The position numbers and the translations under genes were made by a program. A stretch of 10,674 nucleotides of DNA. It comes from a bacterium (GTDB lineage Bacteria > UBP14 > UBA6098 > JAFGQG01). The notes under the pieces are model-generated. The model saw only the letters and a program-made list of their open reading frames with translations, had not been told where the DNA came from and ran no database searches. Positions 1 to 6,222 of this stretch are shown piece after piece; position 1 is the first letter of the stretch, and each line of letters opens with the position of its first letter. The stretch is taken from assembly GCA_016930435.1 (NCBI GenBank), contig JAFGGQ010000039.1:1-10674 (forward strand). The letters run 5' to 3'.

Positions 1-2211
1 GGAAACGGAATTGGGCCCACAGGGCGTCGCTCCTACCTTGCTGCACCACCAATTCTCCATCTGATTAGAAGGACGTTCCGGATCGATACGCTCAATGGAA
101 ATATCATAATTATCGCACGCTGAAGTCCAGGCGTCGTCATAAGCCAGGCTGTCCTGAGTAATTCCGAAATTATTCCTGAGAACTACTACGTCATCAGTAT
201 TATTCAGGGCTTCCCAGCCTTCCGATTGAATCACCTTGCAGGAACAGGGGAAAAGCTCCTTTATCCGCAAGCTATCCCCGGTTATTATCATATAATTACC
301 AGGTAACAATTGGGTTTTAGCCAGGTCATAAGAGAAGATCCTGTGCATATCTTCACCATCTCCCAGGTACCATCCATTGATACTCACGGTGGTATCCGAA
401 CGGTTATAGATCTCCACCCATTCGGGATTACCCGTGGATGGTGTGTTCATATATTCGTTTATCACGATCTGTTTTTCGGGTGAGCCGATGACCACCAAGA
501 GGGTATCTTCATTATTGGATATTCTTTCATCGGGTCCCAATGCTGCGAGGATCTTCCAGTAACCCTCACTGTACTGATGGATTATGCTGAATTCCTGAAC
601 TTCCTCCGAATTTAGAGGAGGAACGTTAACTGAGCCAATAAGCTCGCTGGGCTCGAAATAGCCATCCCAGTCTCTATCCAGGTAGAATTGAACCGTATTC
701 TCTTCGGAATTCAGAAATCCCCGGTTCTTTATATCGACGACGATTCGGAATTCTTCCAGGGTAGATGGATTTTCGGGATCGGTATATGAGTTTATGATGT
801 CAAGGTCCCGGGTGGCTGTTGAAAGACTGTTCAATCCGCAAGGGGTAGCTATTCCCTGGGCGCATCCCCAATTACTGGTATCAGGGCTTCCCTTCCAGCA
901 GGCTATCCGTTCTCTTGATTGCCCGTTGCATCTGCCGGGGTATTCAAAGCTATCCACTACCTCTCCGGATGAGTCGAAAAGCGCTACCATATCACCGGTA
1001 TTATTGAAGAGGGCATTGTCCCAGCCCTCGCATTCGATAATGACACAGCAGGAATCGCAGAAATGATCGGTGAATGATGCGTAATCATAGGTCAGGATGG
1101 CGTATTCCCCCGGTCTTATGAAAAGCGGCGTTGTTGAGATCAACATGGGTGATGAATATCGGGGTTCGTCAGCCAGGGCCCAGCCCTGGATGTTTACCGT
1201 TATAGGTTCCAGATCCACGGAATCCATGCCGCTTCGGTTCAATATTTCTATCCATTCCGGCCCGAAGGGGGGATCGTACATGATCTCGTTGATGATCAGT
1301 GGGCAGTCCAGGAAACGGAGTGTCATCCGTGCTTCATTATTAGCGAGTTGAGCATCATCAGCCAATCGGGCGATTAGTGTCCAGTTCCCGTTGGGAAGTT
1401 GGACAGGGATAGAGCTCACCATGGTGCTGTCCCCGCCAGGGATCGGTTCGATAGCTACCGGTGAACCCAGCATTTCCTGCGGGTCCGGTTCACTGTTCAG
1501 GTTAGTATCAGCATAAAAAGCAATGGAGCTGGCCGGCGAAGTGCTGTAACCTGCGCTTCGGACAAGGGCTTTGATCACAAGATCGCTTTCCGGTTCGGGA
1601 TCTTCGGGATCGGTCCATATCATTTCCAGAGCCAGGTCGCTTGCCAGCGGACTGACCGAGTTGACCCGGCAGGGAGTACCATTATCAGCGCAACAGGCCC
1701 AGTTGTCAGGATCGGCTCCTGAAATCCAGGGTTTTACCCGTTCAAGAGAGATATCATCGCAACCACCGGAATAGGAGAAGCTGTCCTCTACCATTCCGGA
1801 ATCATTAAAAAGCGCTACAATATCACCGGTATTATTCAGTTGATATGAATTCCAGCCAATGGGTTTTATGATAGGACAACATGTATCACAGAAGCTACCG
1901 GCGAATCCTGATGAGTCATAGGTCAGGATGATGAATTCTCCGGGACCCAAAATCAGGGATTCAGAAGAGATAATCCAGGGTGATGATAATGCTGCGCCAT
2001 CCGCAAAGGACCAGCCCTGGAGGTCAATCTCCCGGGGTTCCGAACCGGCGGAATCCTCGGAGCTGCAGTTATACAATTCCACCCATTCGGGCCAGGCGCC
2101 CTGATCGTACATGATCTCGTTGATGATAACAATCTGTCCATGGACCGGGCAGAACATAAGTATGAACGCCAATGCTGCCAAACAGGATATATAATCAAGT
2201 TTAAATCTCAT
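1..2211 (-). CDS. Secreted multi-domain protein with three lamin-tail domains alternating with CARDB-like domains (3' end outside the window)
   Basis: An open frame runs from an ATG at 2209-2211 to the left edge without a stop, giving 737 residues of a longer protein. Residues 1-25 form a signal peptide (hydrophobic core, then VHG before QIV). Three lamin-tail-like domains follow at about 28-184, 305-461 and 580-734. Each opens with an INE(I/Y)M motif, then PEW(V/I)E(L/I)xN, GW, a PG(E/N)(F/Y) turn and NNT(G/D)D, and closes with TPCxxNSxS. Between them, about 188-300 and 467-575 resemble CARDB/Ig-like domains (for example FYADTNLN and FYLDRDWDGYFE). The lamin-tail modules carry many cysteines (FCDTCC, FCDSCC, NWACC), so a disulfide-rich exported protein is likely. 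Such proteins are common in FCB and candidate-phylum secretomes, where they act at the cell surface with mostly unknown roles. A C-terminal sorting domain may lie beyond the window. It starts 3 nt after a thioredoxin-fold gene with only a weak ribosome binding site, suggesting coupled translation. Domain calls are from motif recognition. Confidence 0.85.
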   Translation of the reverse strand, partial: MRFKLDYISCLAALAFILMFCPVHGQIVIINEIMYDQGAWPEWVELYNCSSEDSAGSEPREIDLQGWSFADGAALSSPWIISSESLILGPGEFIILTYDSSGFAGSFCDTCCPIIKPIGWNSYQLNNTGDIVALFNDSGMVEDSFSYSGGCDDISLERVKPWISGADPDNWACCADNGTPCRVNSVSPLASDLALEMIWTDPEDPEPESDLVIKALVRSAGYSTSPASSIAFYADTNLNSEPDPQEMLGSPVAIEPIPGGDSTMVSSIPVQLPNGNWTLIARLADDAQLANNEARMTLRFLDCPLIINEIMYDPPFGPEWIEILNRSGMDSVDLEPITVNIQGWALADEPRYSSPMLISTTPLFIRPGEYAILTYDYASFTDHFCDSCCVIIECEGWDNALFNNTGDMVALFDSSGEVVDSFEYPGRCNGQSRERIACWKGSPDTSNWGCAQGIATPCGLNSLSTATRDLDIINSYTDPENPSTLEEFRIVVDIKNRGFLNSEENTVQFYLDRDWDGYFEPSELIGSVNVPPLNSEEVQEFSIIHQYSEGYWKILAALGPDERISNNEDTLLVVIGSPEKQIVINEYMNTPSTGNPEWVEIYNRSDTTVSINGWYLGDGEDMHRIFSYDLAKTQLLPGNYMIITGDSLRIKELFPCSCKVIQSEGWEALNNTDDVVVLRNNFGITQDSLAYDDAWTSACDNYDISIERIDPERPSNQMENWWCSKVGATPCGPNSVS
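977..1005 (-). repeat. 29-bp near-identical repeat, lamin-tail module 2
   Basis: This encodes NNTGDMVALF of module 2 and pairs with 1808-1836 with one mismatch. The two repeat pairs lie about 830 bp apart in the same register, which is the length of one lamin-tail plus CARDB-like unit. Confidence 0.8.
1272..1296 (-). repeat. 25-bp DNA repeat, copy in lamin-tail module 2
   Basis: This is identical to 2103-2127 and encodes the same IINEIMYD motif in module 2. The third module (INEYMNT) is more divergent and lacks the exact repeat. Confidence 0.85.
1808..1836 (-). repeat. 29-bp near-identical repeat, lamin-tail module 1
   Basis: This encodes the NNTGDIVALF segment of module 1. It matches 977-1005 at 28 of 29 positions; the difference changes Ile to Met. 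It is a second patch of DNA-level identity between modules 1 and 2. Confidence 0.8.
2103..2127 (-). repeat. 25-bp DNA repeat, copy in lamin-tail module 1
   Basis: This 25-base stretch encodes the IINEIMYD motif of the first lamin-tail module. It is identical, base for base, to 1272-1296 in the second module. Identity at synonymous positions points to recent duplication or gene conversion between modules rather than protein-level conservation alone. Confidence 0.85.
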
Positions 2212-2214
2212 TTT

Positions 2215-2736
2215 CTACTTTTTATTATCTGCTTCAAGCATCTGTTCGGTCTTTAGAAATTCATTGAAATTCAGGTGTTGGTACCAGCCCCCGGCAACAT
2301 ATTTGAGGAGTATCCTGAAATCATTGGGCGGGATATATCCGGGTACCTTGATTATAAACTGCCCCATGGTGTCCAGAAAGGCAACACAGGGCACGCCCAC
2401 TATCCGGAACATCGAGGCTACATCGCGCTCGGTAATGCTTTGTTCCTGCCAGGTAAGCTCCTGGAAAGAGCCCAGGTTTACGCTTGATACTATAAATTTT
2501 TGCTGAAGTTCTGCGCTCAAAAGTGTATCGCTAAAGGTATCCTTTTCCATTTTACGGCACCATCCACAACTCGTCGAATAGAAATAAACGAACAGGGGCT
2601 TTTTCAGGGAGTATATCTGGTCATAAGCATAGTCAAAACGGACCCAATTCAAGTTAGCATCCGCCCGGGCAGGAATAAAGGATAAAAAAAATACCAGAAG
2701 TAATATTATTGATAGACAGCCTATAAATTTCGACAT
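2215..2736 (-). CDS. Exported thioredoxin-fold protein (CGWC active site)
   Basis: This is a 173-residue protein. A signal peptide covers about 1-25 (hydrophobic core 8-21, ending ARA), so it should act in the periplasm. The mature part is a single thioredoxin fold: KKPLFVYFYS strand, C57-G-W-C60 redox motif, then RKMEKDTFSD, as in the thioredoxin_7/SoxW-like 'thiol protein of unknown partner' group. The cis-proline loop is VGVP116-C117, with a cysteine where thioredoxins usually have threonine; AFLDTMGQ and PGYIPP follow. A periplasmic disulfide reductase or isomerase role is likely; CGWC with adjacent RKME is common in such exported proteins. It is the first gene of a minus-strand pair whose second member is the cysteine-rich lamin-tail protein, 3 nt downstream, which makes that protein the obvious candidate substrate (inference). 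The ATG at 2734-2736 is preceded by no clear Shine-Dalgarno sequence, but a good promoter lies about 33 nt upstream. Confidence 0.9.
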   Translation of the reverse strand: MSKFIGCLSIILLLVFFLSFIPARADANLNWVRFDYAYDQIYSLKKPLFVYFYSTSCGWCRKMEKDTFSDTLLSAELQQKFIVSSVNLGSFQELTWQEQSITERDVASMFRIVGVPCVAFLDTMGQFIIKVPGYIPPNDFRILLKYVAGGWYQHLNFNEFLKTEQMLEADNKK

Positions 2737-2768
2737 TATAATAAATATATGGTTAATGTTTGAATTTC

Positions 2769-2796
2769 AATATATTTTCCCCAATGGAATTGTCAA
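2769..2796 (-). promoter_or_regulatory. Sigma70-type promoter for the thioredoxin-fold/lamin-tail gene pair
   Basis: Read on the minus strand, TTGACA (2796-2791) is followed by a 16-nt spacer and TATATT (2774-2769). The -35 is a consensus match and the -10 matches 5 of 6. The predicted transcription start near 2762 gives a 5' leader of about 25 nt before the ATG at 2736. Confidence 0.65.
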
Positions 2797-2882
2797 CGCT
2801 AATTTATCTTGCAAAAGTATATCGCCTAAATTCCGCGTTATTTTTTATTTCATAGAATTTTCAGTAATTCCCAATCTTAAAA

Positions 2883-2910
2883 TTGACTTTTCATTTCAGG
2901 AAAGTATTTT
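2883..2910 (+). promoter_or_regulatory. Candidate promoter for the prolyl oligopeptidase gene
   Basis: TTGACT (2883-2888), a 16-nt spacer and TATTTT (2905-2910) resemble the divergent promoter at 2769-2796 in spacing. Transcription would start near 2917, about 20 nt before the ATG at 2937. If real, the in-frame TTG codons at 2883 and 2910 are promoter bases rather than start codons. Confidence 0.4.
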
Positions 2911-2936
2911 TGTTAAATAATTTTACTTTTAAGAAG

Positions 2937-5060
2937 ATGAGAATAATTAACGCATTTGCAATATTGCTTTTAACTGGGGTGGTTATGAATATAAAAGCTG
3001 CCGGACTGCCTGGATTTAAGTATCCTCCTACTGCAATAAAAGCAGTAACCGAGACGCTTCATAGCCGGGAATTGACCGACAACTACCGCTGGCTGGAGGA
3101 TAGCTCCGATCCGGATGTGAAAGCTTGGACCGAAGAGCAGGAAAAATTTGCCCGTTCCTTTCTTTCCGGCATCAAGCAGAAGAACTCGATTGCCAGGCGG
3201 CTGGACCAGCTATGGCGCTATGACGATGAAACCGTTCCCTATCAGGTGCTCAACGGAGACCGGATTTTTTACTGGAGCAAGAAAAAAGAACAGGAAAAAT
3301 GGATTTTTATGACCAGGGAGAGGGAGGGCGCCGATGCTCAGGTTTTAATCGACCCTAATAAATGGGACTCTCTGGAAACCCTGCATGGAGTTAGTCAGTC
3401 CCGCAATGGTGAATATATTACTTATGGGGTAGCACGTGGAGGGGATGAAAATCCCCGGGTAAGTATCATGGAAGTCAGTACCGGTAATATACTCCCCGAT
3501 ACATTGCGTGGATGGAAGCAGTACGTCAATGACTGGCTGCCTGACCATTCGGGCTTTTTTTACTCTTGCCACCCACTTAAAGGCGAAGTCCCGGAAGGTG
3601 AAGAGTATTTCTGGAACTCTGTTTACCTGCACAAACTCGGAGACCCTGCCGAAAAGGATGTCAGGGTATTTTTTGATCCCGATATCAAGGAGATCTACCA
3701 CAGCGTTTCGGTTTCTGAAGATGGCAACTATATCGTCTTATATAAATGGAGGATGGGAACCAACAGTGTTTATATTCGGAAATTATCTCCGGATGCGCCC
3801 CTGATTTCAATTGTAACCGGTTTCAAGAACAGTTATAGTGTCTATCCTTTAGATGATAAAATCCTTATCTTCAGCGATGAGGACGCGCCACGAAGCATGG
3901 TGTTTATCACTTCGCTTGCCCGGCCTGAAAGGGAGCACTGGATAGTGTTCATACCCCAGCATGACACCGATAAGTTAGAATATATATCTGCAGTAGGCGG
4001 GTATATTTATGCAATTTATAGTCATAATACCTATAACCGAATCATGATCTATAATTTAGAGGGGGAATTCATCCGGGAAATGAAACTCCCTACCCTCGGT
4101 TCTGCATCGGTCAGCGGTTACTGGTCCCGGGAAAAGACCTGGGTTTACTTCTCCTCCTTCACCTATCCGCCGGTAACCTTTACTTATAATCCGGAGGCTG
4201 ACTCACTGACCGTTTACAAGGAGTTTCCCGTTAAGATCAACACCGGGGATTACGAGGCAGAACTGGTCTGGTATCCCTCCGTGGATGGTACCCTCGTGTC
4301 CATGTACCTGCTCTATCGCAAGGGTTTAGAGAGGAACGGCGAAAATCCTGTTCTGCTGACCGGCTACGGCGGCTTCCGCATATCTCAGCAGCCTGCATTT
4401 TCAACCTTCAATGTGCTCTGGCTGGAGTCAGGCGGAATGCTCGCAATTCCACATCTTCGAGGGGGAGGTGAGTACGGTAGAGAATGGCACGATGCCGGGA
4501 GACTGGATAAAAAACAGAATGTCTTTGACGATTTTATATCGGCCGCCGAATGGCTGATCGTTAATAAATATACATCTCCGGCGAAACTGGCTATCAGCGG
4601 CGGCAGTAACGGTGGACTCCTTGTGGGCGCGGTTACCGTCCAGCGCCCCGAACTTTTTAAAGCCGTGCTTTGTTCTAATCCGCTCCTGGATATGATCCGC
4701 TATCATAAATTCGGTTTGGCAAATATTTGGGCGGAAGAATATGGCAGCTCGGATGACCCCGATCAATTCCGGTATTTGCTGGATTATTCCCCTTATCATA
4801 ATGTGAAGGAGGGCGTGGAATACCCGGCGATATTGCTTGTTGGCAGCGAGAACGACGCCCGGGTGGACCCCCTTCATGTCCGAAAAATGGCCGCAATACT
4901 GCAGTATGCAAGTAGCGGTAAAAACCCGGTGATGGTAACCGTACTTAAAGCTTCGGGACATAGCGGGGGCACCACAATTTCCGAAATAATTGACCAGTAC
5001 GCACAGGAATATGCCTTCCTGATGCATTTTTTGGGAATGAAAGGACCCGAGATTGACTGA
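2937..5060 (+). CDS. Exported prolyl oligopeptidase (peptidase family S9A)
   Basis: From the ATG at 2937 this is 707 residues, the usual size of the family (about 700-730). A signal peptide covers about 1-22 (hydrophobic 5-17, then IKAA). The N-terminal beta-propeller begins with the family signature LTDNYRWLED and extends to about residue 420. The alpha/beta-hydrolase domain follows, with GYGGF, HLRGGGEYGREWHDAG and the nucleophile motif GGS557NGG. Asp640 (ENDARVDP) and His675 (SGHSGG) complete the catalytic triad. The enzyme cleaves short peptides after proline (EC 3.4.21.26 activity in the family). The signal peptide places it in the periplasm or outside, unlike the cytosolic animal enzymes. 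The frame is open upstream, so TTG starts at 2883 or 2910 are possible; the one at 2910 has AGGAAAG 5 nt upstream. ATG 2937 is preferred because it gives a clean signal peptide and fits the promoter. Its last 8 nt overlap the transporter start. Confidence 0.93.
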   Translation: MRIINAFAILLLTGVVMNIKAAGLPGFKYPPTAIKAVTETLHSRELTDNYRWLEDSSDPDVKAWTEEQEKFARSFLSGIKQKNSIARRLDQLWRYDDETVPYQVLNGDRIFYWSKKKEQEKWIFMTREREGADAQVLIDPNKWDSLETLHGVSQSRNGEYITYGVARGGDENPRVSIMEVSTGNILPDTLRGWKQYVNDWLPDHSGFFYSCHPLKGEVPEGEEYFWNSVYLHKLGDPAEKDVRVFFDPDIKEIYHSVSVSEDGNYIVLYKWRMGTNSVYIRKLSPDAPLISIVTGFKNSYSVYPLDDKILIFSDEDAPRSMVFITSLARPEREHWIVFIPQHDTDKLEYISAVGGYIYAIYSHNTYNRIMIYNLEGEFIREMKLPTLGSASVSGYWSREKTWVYFSSFTYPPVTFTYNPEADSLTVYKEFPVKINTGDYEAELVWYPSVDGTLVSMYLLYRKGLERNGENPVLLTGYGGFRISQQPAFSTFNVLWLESGGMLAIPHLRGGGEYGREWHDAGRLDKKQNVFDDFISAAEWLIVNKYTSPAKLAISGGSNGGLLVGAVTVQRPELFKAVLCSNPLLDMIRYHKFGLANIWAEEYGSSDDPDQFRYLLDYSPYHNVKEGVEYPAILLVGSENDARVDPLHVRKMAAILQYASSGKNPVMVTVLKASGHSGGTTISEIIDQYAQEYAFLMHFLGMKGPEID

Positions 5061-5952
5061 TTACCTGGGCGAAATTGCCGCTATCATAACGGCTATCTGC
5101 TGGTCAACCACTTCAACCCTATTTACGATCGGTGGCAGAAAGGTGGGTTCCGGTGTACTGAACCGAACCCGGCTGGTCGCGGCAGTACTCTTCCTGATGA
5201 TAGCTCATTTTATTATTGAAGGCCAAATATGGCCCATACATTCCTCCCCGGAGCAATATCTATGGTTAGGGCTTTCGGGTGCTGTCGGTCTGGTAATGGG
5301 TGATGCATGCCTGTTCCAGTCCTTTGTGATGATCGGGCCGCATCTTGCTATGCTGATGATGTCCCTGGTGCCGGTTTTCAGCACCCTCATCGCCTGGGTA
5401 TTTTTACATGAAACATTGCCAATTGTCAAGATAATTGCCATTGCCGTCACAATTGTCGGAATTGTTCTTGTGGTACTCAGTAAGAACAACAGCAGGGAGG
5501 CCGCTGCCCGGCGCAACTACGTCCTGGGTATCCTGCTCGGTCTGGGTGGAGCAATGGGGCAGGCAATCGGACTGATCCTTGCCCGAAAAGGACTGGTTGA
5601 TGATCTGCCCGGCTTGTCCGCAACCATCCTGCGAGTGACCGTCGCGGCAGTATTGATATGGATTATTACGCTGTTTACCGGAAAGGCAAAATACACCGTC
5701 TCCAGACTGAAGGACGGACGGGCTATGCTGGTGATACTGGCAGGAGCTTTCACCGGACCATTCCTGGGGATCTGGATGTCCATGATAGCCATAAAATATA
5801 CCTTCATCGGAGTGGCTTCAACACTGATGGCCCTGCCGCCGGTATTCCTTATCCCGGTATCACTCTGGGTATTCAGGGAAAAAATAACTATCATAACCGT
5901 CATCGGTACGCTTATAGCGGTTGCAGGCGCTGCCATGATCTTCATGACTTGA
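5053..5952 (+). CDS. DMT-superfamily transporter with two EamA domains
   Basis: This is a 299-residue integral membrane protein of about ten transmembrane helices in two homologous EamA halves, about 6-141 and 156-297. Each half has the family motif before its last helices: LAMLMMSLVPVFSTLIAWVFLHE in outline at about 98-120, and VASTLMALPPVFLIP near 256-270. This is the usual size and layout for drug/metabolite exporters that move amino acids or other small metabolites across the inner membrane; the substrate cannot be read from sequence. The start is TTG at 5053, inside the end of the peptidase gene, with AAAGGA about 8 nt upstream. The 8-nt overlap indicates translational coupling, so the pair is probably one operon. 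A link between peptide breakdown and amino-acid export is conceivable but is inference only. Confidence 0.9.
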   Translation: MTDYLGEIAAIITAICWSTTSTLFTIGGRKVGSGVLNRTRLVAAVLFLMIAHFIIEGQIWPIHSSPEQYLWLGLSGAVGLVMGDACLFQSFVMIGPHLAMLMMSLVPVFSTLIAWVFLHETLPIVKIIAIAVTIVGIVLVVLSKNNSREAAARRNYVLGILLGLGGAMGQAIGLILARKGLVDDLPGLSATILRVTVAAVLIWIITLFTGKAKYTVSRLKDGRAMLVILAGAFTGPFLGIWMSMIAIKYTFIGVASTLMALPPVFLIPVSLWVFREKITIITVIGTLIAVAGAAMIFMT

Positions 5953-5971
5953 CATAAATAAACTGTGTCAA
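5949..5971 (+). other. Dyad at the end of the transporter gene
   Basis: TTGACATA (5949-5956) can pair with TGTGTCAA (5964-5971), an 8-bp stem with one G-U pair and a 7-nt loop, starting within the stop codon region. No T-tract follows, so it is not a normal intrinsic terminator. It could protect the 3' end of the message or be chance. Confidence 0.3.
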
Positions 5972-6044
5972 CGCAATGACAAGAGAATAGCGAAATCGAT
6001 GGGTCAGATTCAACGGGTAAATTATCACTGGCATTAAACGGATT

Positions 6045-6064
6045 GAAACTCACCAGTTTCTTTT
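6045..6064 (+). terminator. Weak intrinsic terminator candidate
   Basis: GAAACT (6045-6050), loop CACC and AGTTTC (6055-6060) form a perfect 6-bp stem followed directly by TTTT. The stem is short and AT-rich. The position, between the transporter and the next gene's promoter-like elements, fits termination of the peptidase-transporter operon. Confidence 0.45.
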
Positions 6065-6119
6065 AGGCTGTTATAGTCCAGGCTGAATAAAAATTCACGT
6101 TTCTTCCTCTTGATTATAC

Positions 6120-6146
6120 TTGCATTGATAACAGTTATTGTATATT
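6120..6146 (+). promoter_or_regulatory. Promoter-like elements with an embedded palindrome upstream of the beta-helix gene
   Basis: TTGCAT (6120-6125) and TATATT (6141-6146) are separated by 15 nt, slightly short. The spacer contains the perfect 11-nt palindrome ATAACAGTTAT (6128-6138), which could be an operator. The rest of the 270-nt gap holds no gene that I can support. Confidence 0.35.
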
Positions 6147-6222
6147 TTCAAAATTAAATATGGACGCTGTTTTACTTCAAAGATTTGCTAATGGAAAGTT
6201 TTAACTCAGGAATCAGAGAAAA

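Noticed and set aside
794-1774. Plus-strand open frames of 67-90 codons over the lamin-tail gene
   Set aside because: They are antisense to a continuous 737-codon frame with clear domain repeats.
4428-5027. A 199-codon open frame on the minus strand inside the peptidase gene
   Set aside because: It lies wholly antisense to the catalytic domain of a clear S9A peptidase and shows no domain or start signal.
5517-6053. A 178-codon minus-strand frame opposite the transporter
   Set aside because: It mirrors the second EamA domain and has no recognisable features of its own.
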